From: Homalodisca vitripennis | Lineage: Eukaryota; Arthropoda; Insecta; Hemiptera; Cicadellidae | Direction of reading: 5' to 3' | DNA: 64,000 bases | Assembly (NCBI RefSeq): GCF_021130785.1 | Contig: NC_060207.1 | Span: 193,741,501 to 193,805,500, forward strand | Shown here: one piece after another, positions 12,401-24,460 of the stretch | How positions within the stretch are numbered: position 1 is the first letter of the stretch | Layout: the number at the start of each line of letters is the position of its first letter | Position numbers and translations under genes: made by a program | Notes under the pieces: model-generated | Told to the model about the DNA's origin: nothing | Seen by the model: only the letters and a program-made list of their open reading frames with translations | Databases searched by the model: none

Positions 12401-15400
12401 ACTATTAACAGGTTACACCTGTTGGTTACTACCTTGGAATATTCACAGATCTGCACAAAGCTGACTGTCTCTTTTTTGAAATGGTTGCGTATCCGGACAT
12501 AGTCGAAGTATGAAGGAACATAGATGACTGTATGACTCATAACAGACTCCTTGTATTGAGGCAGCACTTTGTTGATGAAGTGGTCGAACCGAGCATCTAT
12601 CGAGCTGACAGCAGAGCTACACTCTATCCTGTTGAAAACCTACAACATAATTCAAAACTTTGAAAATAAGGTTTTTTTTGTTAGGATAACAATAAAAGGC
12701 ACATGGTTTAAATGTAGAATACTTTCAAATAGTAGAATACATCAATCCAAGAATTACTACTCAAGTCAGTAATTCTGACCTGTTAATAGAATTACTACCA
12801 ACAGTCACCAAGATTGTTTATAAGGGTTCACAATCAGGTCACTTGCGTCATCAAACAGTCCAGTAATGTTTATCATAACGTGTTATACCATGGCTAAGGG
12901 GGATATGAAATATTTTTCCTCATTGTACTTTCCAGATTCGCTTAACGGTAATACACAAATCACTTAGTGTATATTTTTACTTATAAATAACAGGAATCTA
13001 TGGTATTTTACATCAAGACAACAATTTTAGTGTTGGAACTGGAATAGAATTGTTTTTGGTATCGGCTATCTCTAAGTATTAGAAATAAATGTAATTAAAT
13101 TAACTGAATAAAATAAGGATGAATAAAACTGGTAATTATTGCACATTGGCATTACAGTTAATGATTAAAAGGGCAGTCCGAGCACTTAGCCTATGAATGC
13201 GTGTGCTTCTTGGCGGCGAGTGTGTGGACACTTGGCTCAGCGAGGGTCTATAATTGTTCAGATTATAAACCTAGCATAAGTGTATGTAATATGCTGTAAA
13301 GGCATTCTTTTCATTTACGTTTCAGTATAACAGCGTTATATTTTATTTTGTAAAATATCTTCTCTATCTTTTTTAAGAAAAATTTAACAATCTAAAACAG
13401 TGAACTATTACATTCATAAAACACTTTATCTAGATTTAGAGCTTATATACTGCAAAATCACGTGTTTATAGAAACAAACTTTTAACCTTAAAACTACTTT
13501 AAGTTTTAAGAAAATTCACAATCTTCTAATATTTTTATGACATTAAGCTTCAAAAGCATTGTTGAAAGATTTTTAGATTAACATAACAAACATTACTAAT
13601 TGAGTCATTATCATCAAGACTACTTTTGACTCAACTCACAGAACTGTCACAATATTTCAGAACTGAAACATGCTCCAACTCTTATTGATCATCTATCTTA
13701 TAAATTTGTTGATTCCTTCTGGTAATCTTCATGAAATATGTGATGAAAACTTCAGTTCCTAGACATGCAAATTAAATATATTCTAGAAAGCTTATGGTTT
13801 TTTTATACAACATTTAATTGAAGTTCACAAATTACCCGTAATACTCTATTTTTCTCCTAGAAGTTAGTTGCATACCTGAGGTAGTTGCAGCACTATCTGA
13901 CAAATGGTGCCAGTTCTGATCGGATTGACGACACAGACCTTGCCTGCGTAGTTATGACACCTGCGAGAGAACAGTGCAGAGAACTGCGGTAGACTGTGCG
14001 CGCAGAACAACAGAGTCTGTCTGTAATAGCGAGTACGTCCATTTAGAGCCCAAGGCCGCACCTGATAATTCATGAACAATATTGTCAAAACAAGAAATTA
14101 ATTTTTAAGAAAACAGCAAATTCACAAAAAACATCAATTTAGGTGAACATTCCTAACAGTTATAATATTCAACTATGTTACACATTTTAACCCTTTCATC
14201 ACCATGATGCGATTTAATCAGCTTTACAGTTTCTTCCAAGCACAGTCACAAGCCAATGTAATTAGCCATCAGATTTGATCGATCAATGTGCTTAGACAAA
14301 GGCATTCAGACCCCAAAACATCGCGGAATTAATTACATTTACGAAGATTGATAGTCAATAGGTAATAGATAATTACATATACACTTTTATAATTTTAATA
14401 CAACAGGTGTAGAAAAACTTTAAAATATTTTGTTATTTTTAAACTAATAAAATTAAAAAGCAGGTAAGCTATAAGATTTTTATACTTTACATATAAATAT
14501 AGAAGAGTTGAAGATGAACGAAACAAATAAAAAATTATAGATCTATATATTCTACGAGCGGATTTATGATGGTTTAAGCAATCATTAAAAAATTAATGAA
14601 GTTCACTGCAGCGTTTTTCAGCTGTAGCACATGTTGGCGTGTAGGGGTTGCAACATTTAGTCAGTCCGCTGACTTAATGTATGGTAGTGATCATGTGTCA
14701 AGTTGTCCAAGTCTCAAAACCTATAAACTGGAAAATTATTTCCCAACTGAATAATAAAAGACTTCAAATTCCTTTTCCGACTTTTTATGCAACATCTTTG
14801 GTATATCCCGTCTTTTCACGACTTATCGACTTATATTATTAAATATCTACACAAATTCTTGACTTTCTCCAAACACTAGATACCCTGTAGTACAGTAACT
14901 CTCCCTAGGGGTTGCATGTACACAATATTTGTAACAATACTTACCCTGGCAAAGTTAGTGCCGTGACTCTCCCTAGGTTGCATGTGCAGATGATCCCAAA
15001 CGTGAAGTAAATGGTCCCAATTCTAAAACAACATTGTTGGCATTAAAATTATTAAAAACTTGAATAATATTCAACAAGCTTAAATTAGAGAACAACTATA
15101 GTTGTACCCTAATTATAGGTTATCTAATTAATAATTAGTTATATATTAGGTTATCTTTAGTGTACAACAAATGTACAAAAATCAACTTCCTAAAACTTAC
15201 TAGTCCGATAATTACAATTTAAGCCAAATAAATTATCAACTTTAACAATAAAATCTGGAAACTACAGCAAGTTTTCAATCTATATAATTTCCAAGTTTAA
15301 TTAAACAATCCATTGCTTTAACATTAGCATTTTTATGTTGAAACAATACAATAGAATCCTGCTGACTCAAATTAACTGTGACCAAGGAATTTAGGATTAA

Positions 15401-18400
15401 CCAAAATAAACATGTTATAGAAAAATATACATAATTATAGTAACAGCTTAAAGCAAAAATTCACTGTGAAGCCATTAAAAAAATGTGATTAATCAATTAA
15501 AGCATTGTTGTGGGCCTAATGATGTGTAGGGAGTTATTTGCATACGGTTTACTTACCTGCATCAAAATGATTTCAGCTTGGTCCAAAACCAGTAGCTCGA
15601 TTGAAGCAAGAAAGTCAAAGTCTCTGTCTGCTTGACCCTCAGCCCCAACTATTACACGCAGACCGAGTGGTGAGGCAATAATGATGTCTGCAGAGTAGAA
15701 ATCTGCATATAGCTGTAAAAATATACAAAAATATGATTACATAGTTGATGTAATTCATACTCCAGTCACTTTCCACTCCGAAACAACCAAAGTTATCCCA
15801 TCTCATGCTGGCGTAGGTTACAATAGTGCACCTAACGAGATATAGAGACTAACGTCAGTGTTTGACGTTTGTACTGGCTGCAGTCTACTATTGCCATCCA
15901 GTCTCTGACATCAAAACAATGTGAAAATGAGTCCTACTTCAACATGAGAAAGCTTCACACAATCATGATCGGTGTGACCTTATCACATGTAAACAATAAG
16001 ATAGACAACATAAGTACCTTGTGTTTCATAACGGTTAAACCATTAAGTTAACACCAGCATTGAATGCACTGGTTGTTGACTTAGGCAGTCACCGACCATG
16101 CTTACAGCCACGTAAGTACAATTTATAATGACTTTTCACCAACTGAGCAAAACAGAAAATAGTTTCAAACTTCTAATTATAAGTCTATAACTTAGTTCAG
16201 GTAACTATTATAAGATTTTCATGTACTTGGTATCATTTATTTAATAAAATTATGCAAAAGGTTTGAAGTGTCTCTATTTTGAAAAGTTAAAATGGAAAAG
16301 GTTCTTTTAATGGTTTGTACTACATTATAACCATTTTGAATTAAATAGTAAAATTTTGGCCTGATGATGCTTTCTTTGAAAGTGAAAGGCCTGACAAATA
16401 TAAAATTTTATTGGATTATTTGATTTAAAATAATTAAACAAAGGATAAGCCAATTTAATTTCAGTCATCGTAAAATGATACCGTAAGACCTACCTTTAAG
16501 CTTTTCTTTGTTACAGAAATGCCAATTTTAAAATTATCATCCGTATCTCCAGCAAAGGTCTTTTCGTAATCTTCTGGTTTAGGATTTTTACGGGGCATTG
16601 CAATTTCTCCAGCACCAAATTCATCGAAAAATCTTTTTTTGTTGAGCACATTGTTATTGCCTTCTTCAAGAAGAATGGAAGCAAGCATATCTACAATTCT
16701 GAAACACAACAGACATATTGTTATAAACATAACTTTTGAAAAACATTCCTAAAATATCCTTGAATGTGCATATAGCTCACTTAAGATTTCACTCCCGCAG
16801 CAGTCATTCACTTATCGTGGTGCTTATGGGATTTACAACTACAAAGGGAATTTCATTTAGTGTAGTTACATATTTTATAATTGAGTGTTTTTATGTGAAA
16901 ACAGTCTAAATTCACTTGTAAATATTTTGTCCAACTATATGATACTCAGAGATCTCTTAGTACAAAGAAAATTCCATTACTTCAGTGTACTAAAAATCTA
17001 TACATATTTTAGGTAACTAAAGTAAGATTCTGAGTTTTCTTCAATATGAATTTTATTAGAAACTTATAAAAAAAACTAATTGGGAATAATATAATAACCT
17101 GGTAATACTGTAATACTTGGTAATGACCAAGTCAAATAAATAAAAAAGAAAAGTAAATATACAATAGGAAATATCTGATTATTTTTTAACCACACCGATT
17201 ACCACATGGATTACGAGATTACAGGGCTTTGTATAGTGGTCAATGTGTCAAAGACTGTAAAATTGAAAATATTTGTATATTAACTAATAAAATCTTTTGA
17301 AAAACTGAATAAATCAATAACAATACCTGTGTCAACTGTTTAGGTAGTATTACTCGAAAAGAGCAAACCCTTCTTGACTTACCTGAGAGCTGAGTTTCGA
17401 AAAGGCACAAGAATCAAAACCTTGGACCTCACAAGTCCTTGGTCTCTGTACTCATCTGGAATATCTGATTTGGAATCTTCTTTATTCGCAAGTCGAGCAT
17501 TGTGGTGGACAACTTTCAACCGTGTTTTCAGGACATGGTTAATTGCATGCAAGCAGTACACAAATCTGACCTCTTCCCCATTGTTTAAAGTGCGTTCTGG
17601 ATAGTACAGGTCTTGGTAGTTATTAACAACAGAAAGTAATTCTTTTTGCAAGGGCGTCAGTTGATCATCATCACTAATAGACTCATCAACATGCTTCCGA
17701 TTTGCTCTCAGAATATTTCCCTGTATTTGGGATTTCATAAATAACTTTTCCCAATCAACACATTCTATTCTATTTGGGACCTCTCCTGGTTTTGCATACA
17801 CTACATCATTATCAATTCTCTTCTTCTTCAATTTTGGCGAGGTGTCTTGCGATGGTCTTGGCAGAAAAATTTTTAATTGGCCTAAGACGGGCCAGTTTTT
17901 TGTAATTTCTTCAACCTCCTGAGGAACTGACGACACTGCATTGTACAAGTTGTCGTCAAGATCATACTGGATATGATCTTCAAAAGGATCACAATCTGAG
18001 GATGAACTGACCTGAAAAGTCATAAGAAAATAAATAACAAGTAAAATTATTGCACAATAAGTTTACATACTCTTGAACTGTACATAGCCTAAACACAACA
18101 GTTTTTAATATACATAATTGCCTCAAATAACAAAGTAGTAAAAGAATTGTTCTTAACCTGTGAAAGCGATTTTACTATTAAATTATATTGTGGAAGTATT
18201 AAAAATGTCTTTTGTATTAAACTTTGTTACTTCCATCAAGTATACAACACAGAAAAAGAATTGCTCTTTTAGTCAACTAATTAAACACTAACACTTCATA
18301 ATTAACACTATTAAATAGTTTTATTAAAAGAAAACTCATCTTGGCTTTTTTTATAATCTTCCATAAAATATAGGCGAGAGTTTCCTTTTCATAAAAAAAA

Positions 18401-20972
18401 TACCATTAGCCCTAAATTATGGACTTAATAATATAACTACGAGATAGCTAGGTTTATTAAGTCTATAGCAATTATAGACCACAAACAGAAGTAATATGGA
18501 ATCATTCAAAGGGCTAAATTAAAAGTTTTGGATTTTTCTTTAGGCAGGAACACTCGAGCAGTAAAACCTATTGAAATTTTATTTTAATTATAAAACGGGC
18601 ATTTTTAATGTATGTAATGTAGATATACATCTTTAAATACTGATTGGTTTGTATATGTATGTGTAGGCTATGTCTGTATATTGAGATGAATACATAATTT
18701 TACAATAGTTTGTTTACTGACACTATTACATCACATTTTAAAGTAGATTTTTAGAGGATTGAAGAGATAAATGACAACTCTGTGGTTAAATCCATTAGTA
18801 GATTCACAGAGGTCACAGACAGTGTAGTGCTGGCATTCAAGACCCTGACAAAATGTGCTGCATGCTGCTAGTACTGCTTGTGAACCTTCAAATGTCAAAT
18901 TTAATGAATCACTATGCCTAAACAAAAATTAGTAATTTGGTATTATCTGGAGGCCACTATTTTTGGAACAATTATTCTCACCGGAAACCTAAAAAAAGTA
19001 CATTATTAGAAAGAACAGACTTAATTTGACTTACTGTGAAAACTATAAGTCATTATGGCGATCAGTTCTTGTATTCATTCTCCATCGGTAGCAAATATCG
19101 ATACTTAATATTCATATATCGATTACGCAATCATATCAACATATATATATTCATAATAAAAATCACATTTGAAATTAAAATAATTAATGTAATATAAATA
19201 CTGACAATCTCATAAATAATAAAGGAGCTATAACGATAAAAAAAAGAATTAAAACTGGAAATAGGAAAAGTCATAAATAATAATGAAATAATAACAATAT
19301 AACAAACATGTAGGGTAGACTTTAATAAGCGGCCTACACTTGTTATTCGATTGCTATTATCGAATGGATTGATTGTTTTTATCCGAAGGATAATTCGATA
19401 TTACATTTTATTTACTCATCATATGATTTCAGCTTATTAGTTATTTTAACGTAAACAATAAACAACAAGAAATAACTAATATTTTGAGACTTTGAAAATA
19501 AAATGGCCATAAATATGAGGAAAATATGTAAGATATTTCTCACAAGTGGCGAGATTTGTTTAAGTAGCTTCAACATGTAGGTTTCACTCCTGGTAACACA
19601 TGGGGAGATTTCTTTTCTCCATTTCAGCAGAGGGGTTACTTATTGATATCAAGCTGGGCAAGTTATAAATATTGTAAGGTTTCTTTGATATCTAAGTCTA
19701 GACCATAGTTGGTTTTGTTCTTTTGTAAAATTTGTGTATTTAAAATTGTAATGTACGAGATTATTCTTGTTATGGTAATTTATTATAACTCTTATTGTGT
19801 ACGATTTTTACATACATTGAAGTTGGATAATATATCGAATTGTTAGATAATAGCAATCGAATAAGGAGTGTAGGCCGCTTATTAAAGTCTCCCCAGCATG
19901 TATAACAGAAAATACAAAATATGCTAACTATTTATGTTTTCTCCTTAGTAGCAATGATTAACCACTTACAAAAAGTTATTAAAAGCATTCTCCCCAGAAA
20001 ACCATACTTCTCTTCTATACAAATACACAGATGATCTGAAGCAGGTTAGATGATATGCCACTTTTTAAACTTCGTTTCATGGTTCTCCACAAGCTTTCTA
20101 CTGTCTCTTATTGTCTATAAAAGATAATATACTACATTTATTATATGGAAAAGTGTTTGTACAAGTTAGTTATCATTCAAAATCAGTATCGGGGCTGCAG
20201 TATAAAAAGAAACCACCACCACAATAGAATCATAGTATATCCTTAAAAACAGTAAAAAATAACTTAATGATAAACTGTTTTGTTACATTTTATAAATACA
20301 CATAACAGATAGTTTGTATATAACATAATTCGTGTCAACATTTTTGTTTATATCGTTTAGATAATCATAAATATGATTCTATTGTGGTGGTGGCCTTTTA
20401 TTATACTGCAGCCAGTATCCGTTGGTTATATGGATAGTTATAATTAAGTAATCTCGTTTGTCAAAATGGGTCTGCTTATTGTACTCTACCCTTGATATAG
20501 CATACCATACCTCTATATTGTTACTAGGAGTTTGCATCTCATCAATATCACTGTTGCCCTCTGTTTCACTATTAGAATCAAGATCACTTTCCTCATTGAC
20601 TTGAGCGCTTTCTTCTATAAGGCTACCATTTGAGGCAGAATCATCCCCAGAATCTGAATCTTCATCACTTACTACTGATTGAGTTTTTGATTTCGAAAAA
20701 CATGAAACTAGTTGAGTAAATGCATCTGGCTCAGAATCACTTCCTGCATCTTCCTTGACTAGCAAATTAGTTTTCTTCATAGATTCTTGGTGTTTTGTAG
20801 AATGTTCAACTTTTGACATAGCTGTTCCACGCTTCTTAATGTTTTTGATTTGTTTATCACCAGTAACTAGGTTGTTTTTTGAATGAACATGTTTGTTTTT
20901 GAAACCATTTTTATTTTGTTGAAAACGTTGCCTGACTCTGTCTGTTTTATGATTATTTACCTTTCGAACCAT
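9342..20972 (-). CDS. UTP25: UTP25 (DIEXF/DEF), complete gene, nine coding exons
   Basis: Coding exons in order: 20972-20511, 18011-17383, 16698-16494, 15712-15557, 15022-14945, 14061-13876, 12639-12433, 10967-10791, 9497-9342. Every junction is GT-AG and phase-consistent, and the joined product is 751 residues, close to human UTP25. UTP25 is a nucleolar protein of the small-subunit processome, needed for early 18S rRNA processing; it has a helicase-like fold with degraded motifs and is not expected to be an active ATPase. Seen here: an acidic Ser-rich N-terminus, the diagnostic [12 protein letters not shown] block, [34 protein letters not shown] in place of [24 protein letters not shown], and the C-terminal VHMFMTGE. 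The start is the first ATG of an open N-terminal exon (MVRKVNNHK). No frameshift was seen, so the gene appears intact. Confidence 0.96.
10791..10967 (-). CDS. UTP25: UTP25 exon 8
   Basis: 59 codons from TTTCAG|GATGCC to CAG|GTGCGT. It includes [30 protein letters not shown] and [14 protein letters not shown], the strongly conserved C-terminal helicase-lobe region. Confidence 0.95.
11334..11620. mobile_element. Possible Tc1/mariner-type MITE end in UTP25 intron 7
   Basis: TACAGTGTGTAACAAAAAGG at 11334 resembles the TACAGGGTGT-type termini common in insect IS630/mariner MITEs. The opposite end was not found. The following 280 bases contain a chance - strand ORF. Confidence 0.3.
12433..12639 (-). 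CDS. UTP25: UTP25 exon 7 (helicase motif IV-like)
   Basis: 69 codons from TTGTAG|GTTTTC to AAG|GTAGTA. It includes [40 protein letters not shown] and QICEYSK. Confidence 0.95.
13876..14061 (-). CDS. UTP25: UTP25 exon 6
   Basis: 62 codons from TATCAG|GTGCGG to CAG|GTATGC. It includes [20 protein letters not shown], the conserved YRQTL-F block, and NYAGKVCVV. Confidence 0.94.
14062..14944 (-). other. UTP25 intron 5
   Basis: AT-rich intron. TTAACCCTTTCATCACC near 14188 resembles a piggyBac-type MITE end, but no partner was found. A partial duplicate of exon 5 lies near its 5' side. Confidence 0.4.
14945..15022 (-). CDS. UTP25: UTP25 exon 5
   Basis: 26 codons from TTTTAG|AATTGG to AGG|GTAAGT, encoding [13 protein letters not shown] and then [12 protein letters not shown], a strongly conserved family block. 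A near-copy of part of it (CTCCCTAGGGGTTGCATGT) lies in the intron at about 14901. Confidence 0.94.
15557..15712 (-). CDS. UTP25: UTP25 exon 4 (helicase-like motifs Ib and II)
   Basis: 52 codons from CAG|CTATAT to CAG|GTAAGT. It encodes [19 protein letters not shown] followed by [19 protein letters not shown] stands where a DEAD-box enzyme has DEAD, as expected for this catalytically degenerate family. Confidence 0.95.
16357..16420 (+). mobile_element. Penelope-like element terminus with hammerhead-like core, in UTP25 intron 3
   Basis: GGCCTGATGATG is followed by a CTTTC/GAAAG hairpin, then GAAAGGCC. This CTGATGA-stem-GAAA layout is the hammerhead ribozyme core known from Penelope-like element pseudo-LTRs. 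The base at the expected cleavage position looks wrong, so this copy is probably inactive. Read on the + strand, opposite to UTP25. Confidence 0.4.
16494..16698 (-). CDS. UTP25: UTP25 exon 3
   Basis: 205 bases. The first base completes Arg, then [44 protein letters not shown] and SVTKKSLK follow. It ends in phase 0 at AAG|GTAGGT. Confidence 0.95.
17383..18011 (-). CDS. UTP25: UTP25 exon 2
   Basis: 629 bases from TTTTCAG|GTCAGT to CTCAG|GTAAGT. It encodes [11 protein letters not shown], then the WPVLGQL region, [36 protein letters not shown] and [16 protein letters not shown] (helicase motif Ia-like). It ends in phase 2. Confidence 0.96.
19305..19902. mobile_element. MITE with about 45-bp TIRs and 8-bp TSD, in UTP25 intron 1
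   Basis: The element at 19313-19894 has ends GGGTAGACTTTAATAAG and, inverted, GGGGAGACTTTAATAAG. The inverted match continues through GCGGCCTACACT and on to TATTCGATTGCTATTATC. Flanking octamers are AACATGTA and AGCATGTA (7 of 8 match). An 8-bp duplication points to hAT, P or Merlin type; the family is not resolved. Confidence 0.8.
20185..20421. mobile_element. MITE of 221 bp with 8-bp TSD, just inside UTP25 intron 1
   Basis: The element at 20193-20413 has ends GGCTGCAGTATAA in inverted orientation. The inverted match extends about 45 bases through CCACCACCACAATAGAATCA. Flanking octamers AGTATCGG and AGTATCCG differ at one base. It lies about 100 bases downstream of the exon 1 donor in transcript sense. 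Confidence 0.8.
20511..20972 (-). CDS. UTP25: UTP25 exon 1 (N-terminal acidic region)
   Basis: 154 codons, phase 0 at the GAG|GTATGG donor. It starts with a basic Lys/Arg/Asn-rich segment, probably a nuclear or nucleolar targeting signal. The family block [10 protein letters not shown] and a long Ser/Asp/Glu stretch follow. The frame stays open into the intron to about 20379. Confidence 0.92.
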
Positions 20973-21907
20973 GATTCTTATTATAGGCCTAAGAAGTAAC
21001 TAGGAAATATGACAAAATAAACTGCAAAATATACACCAACACAATTAACTAATGCCAATAAATACAAATGACACCAAACATAACCTGCAAAACCACAAAC
21101 ACATGCTATGCCAGTGCATCTGTAAAAGTAAACTAAAAAACACAGTTGAGATCAGCTGTTGAGCTCCTGATTGTACACCATCTGTGACTTATAAATAAAG
21201 AAGGGATAACCTTCGCTCAAGCTGCATGGAATAATCACAGAAATGCTACAATGCTACTGGTTAAGGTGCATAGAAAATAAATGTTTACATAGCTCCACGA
21301 CCTTTTAGATAGCGTCAGTACTTATTAGCTTGTAGCACTGTAACAAATCTGTTCTTCAAAAACAGATTAGCGATTGTTGGAATTATTGTGTGCAGCCTGT
21401 ATTTTCTACTATTGATATTGCTTTATTTGCAACCATGGGTAAATATTGTCTAGTTTGCTTGCCTGGGGTCTTGGATACGGATGGTTGAGTTAAGTGTGAT
21501 AGTAGACGCTTATTACTGATTCATAATAATATCTAAAACTGAATACGGCAAATTTTAAAATTATAAGCAGCAGAGAATCGTTCATCTGCAGAGAATTATT
21601 TCAGGATGAGTAATATTTAACTCAGAAATAATTTTAGATTGCAACTTTGAAAGAATTACTACTTTTTGTTCACAAAAATTGCGCCTTTATGGAGATTAAA
21701 CTCGGTGCTCAATTATTCTTTCCCAGATTCCAAGCTCCTTTTTAGTTGTGATATAACTGAATCTTCGTCTGTAAACTGTACAACTTCAGGGGTATTTGTT
21801 CTCGTTGAAATAACATTTATAGTCTGTTCATTCATAAGGGGTTCTTCTTCGATATATTCATATTTGCCAACCAAAGGTGTTCTTAAAAAATAGTCAGCAT
21901 TATCTAA
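20973..21907. other. 5' flank of UTP25
   Basis: Probably includes the UTP25 promoter and 5' UTR, transcribed leftwards. No TATA box or divergent gene could be assigned with confidence. Confidence 0.35.
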
Positions 21908-23209
21908 CTACCTGTCAGAACCGGATTTAAGCATAGGCGGGATAGACGTGCGCTTAGGGGCTCGCACCACAAAGGGCCTCGCACCAGAATTATAATTACA
22001 AAATAATTATCAATGGTCGTGTTTTTATCATAGGTAGTACTTTGTACGTATATACTTGATAGAAGACTATGACTGTGAATGTTTAGGGCTAGTCTATGAT
22101 GATATTGGGATTAGAGCAGCGGTTTGACGTGCGTTTGAATTATCTCTCACAAGTGCGAAGAGCGGGAAGCGGGCGCAGCACCTGCGTAAGTGCGAGCAAG
22201 GTTCATGTTGGTACGTGACTTGTCAATTACCCCCGCTCATTCTCACTACTCCTTGTCATCTAAACAAACATTAGCGGTAGCAGCAATCGATGCAAGGTTT
22301 GGGTTCCTTAACAAATTGGACATTCTCTGCAATGATGAGATGTTACCAGCAAGCAAAGCGTTAATAGACAGCTACAACGCAGGTCTAGACGAAGAATTGG
22401 GCAACGAAGTTTTACAATTCAAGAATATTTCTAATCAGTTTCAAAATGAATATAAGGAAGGTGAAAAACACATTGGTAAAGAAAGGTGGATGTATCAAGT
22501 TATGTTGGAAATAACGTAAAAGATTGCTTTATTAATATAGAAGTGGAACTAAGAATGTACTTTTCCTTGATGGCGACTATTGCTCTGCAAATAGACCATT
22601 CTCTAAGTTGAAGCTGATCAAGAACAAACTTTGGACCTCTATGTCATAAGACAGGCTAAACGTTTTGGCTTTGCTTAGTATAGAACACGACATTCTGAGA
22701 CTCGTTAACTTTGAGGACATCATAAACAGCTTCATTGCGGAGAAGCTTAGGTGGAAAACAATAAGCAAGAATGACTGAAGTGAACATGATCTGCAGAACA
22801 TTCAATTTATGGCTAAAATTTAATCCATACGTACTTATTGACTTGTACTTTTCTTGTTGACTTACCAATGCACATTAAATTTATATTTAATTTTGTCGCT
22901 TTTAACCCTATACCTAAGTTATAAATTAACGACATGAGAGTGGTTTAATATCTTAAACTTTCTCATCCAAATGGGTCCAAACATTATTTTATAACTGACG
23001 AAGCATTAATTTTTTTAGGCCATACAATACTGAATATTTAGCGCAAATCCCCTCAAAAATTACCATTTTGCAGCTAATTTTTAAAATTCTCCCCCGAGGT
23101 GAACCCCTTTTCATTGTGGCGTACCTATTCAATACCCCCCAATCCACGAGCCCAGGGACTGCACCACAAGTTTAACTTAGGGGCTTGTGAATCCGGCCCT
23201 GCCGCTTGT
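21908..23209 (+). mobile_element. hAT element relic with TIRs and decayed 8-bp TSD
   Basis: The left end is CAGAACCGGATTTA (from 21916). The right end, inverted, is CAGGGCCGGATTCAC (ending at 23201). CAGGGCCGGATT ends are typical of hAT elements with ZMYM/DUF4371-type transposases. Flanking octamers CTACCTGT and CCGCTTGT match at five of eight positions, and all three differences are transitions. The interior holds a broken transposase, 22190-22765. Confidence 0.8.
22190..22765 (+). pseudogene. hAT (ZMYM1/DUF4371-like) transposase C-terminal relic
   Basis: The first frame has ARFGFLNKLDIL and NEVLQFKNI. After a frame change comes the hAT dimerisation block FSKLKLIKNKL, then, past an in-frame TAA, RLNVLALLSIEHDILR and NFEDIINSFIAEKLRW. 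This is the conserved C-terminal text of hAT proteins of the ZMYM type. The N-terminal zinc finger and RNase H core are missing. Confidence 0.8.
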
Positions 23210-23389
23210 ATACAAATTTATAATTTAATCCATTTATGAATGTAGAATAGCGGAGTAAACGTGAAGTTGTTGTTACTAGAAGAGCCTTGTTTGGATCAAA
23301 ATGGATTGTAGTGGTTTGTTATCCACAAGTGTAAACTTCCTCCCAAATAAATACTGATAAAACTTTTGAAAGGAGCAGAACATTGTCCT

Positions 23390-24460
23390 AGAACCCTAGT
23401 ACAAATCTGAATAGCCCCTTTCAGCCGATGACCGTAATCTTGACATAAATCCAATAGGATGCTCTGTTCCGTCTATAATGTGTGATAACATCCCAGATAA
23501 TCCAACTGGACTTGCATCTATAACCAGAGTTAGAGAAAAATTTGGGTCAAATGGAACAAACACCTTATCACTTGCTCTTTCCTGTTTAAAACTGTTGAAT
23601 ACAATTTCACAATATGAATTCCATTTCAATTTGGAGTACATTAGAGGTTGGTTTAAATACTGTAGAATTTGTAGATGCACGATAAATAAGCTTTGAGTAG
23701 TACGCTGTAAGACCAAGAAAGTTATTAAGCTCCTTGATATTCCTAGGGCGAGAAGCATCTTTTATAGCTTTCACCTTAAATGGAAATTTCTTGAGACCAT
23801 CAGCACTAATTACATGACCAAGGTAACTTATCTCGTATTAAAAGAACTTACATTTCTCGAGATTCAAATGAAGATTGAATTACCTTATTCACTGCAAACA
23901 CTTCGTGAGTCTGTCTGAATTATTATGCCATCAATAAATGCACCTTCCAGATACAAAGTGACGTCATCCATGAACTTTTAGAACTCATTTGAGGCAGTTT
24001 TAATACCAAATGAAAGTTGATTCATCAAGAAAGTCCCCTTATTTGTAGTCATTGTTTGTAACATGTTACTGTTATCATCGACCTCCAAATGTAGATACGT
24101 TTTGTGAACATCAAGGGTGTAATAGTATTTTCCTCCCTTAATTTTATAAGAAACCTTATTCAATTCTTGGAATTGGCTAGTGTGAATCAATCAGTTGAGG
24201 ATTAAGAGTTAATTTGGAATCCAGACATATTCTGACATCCCCATCAGACTTAGGTGCCAATACAAGGTGTGACCTCCATTCAAAATATTCCACTTTTGTA
24301 ATAACTCCTTAACTTTCAATATTGCCCTTCTTTTTCTAATTTTTCTCGTAATGCATACTAAACTGGTCTTGCATTTGCAAAGTTTAGTTTTAAGGCTACA
24401 GCTGTAGTTGCGAATCAAACTAGTTTTTTTAAATGTCCCTAAAAGACTGACAGATTTCTT
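23390..24460 (-). pseudogene. Gypsy-type LTR retrotransposon polymerase relic
   Basis: On the - strand, broken over several frames: YTLDVHKTYLHLEVDD (reverse transcriptase; the usual D-S-Q/K-AYLQ block), then FLMNQLSFGIKTASNEF. YLGHVISADGLKKFP and PRNIKEL follow, then FVPFDPNFSLTLVIDASPVG and GMLSHIIDGTEHPI, the start of the RNase H domain. Order and motifs match Ty3/Gypsy pol. No LTRs, gag or integrase were recognised nearby. Confidence 0.85.
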
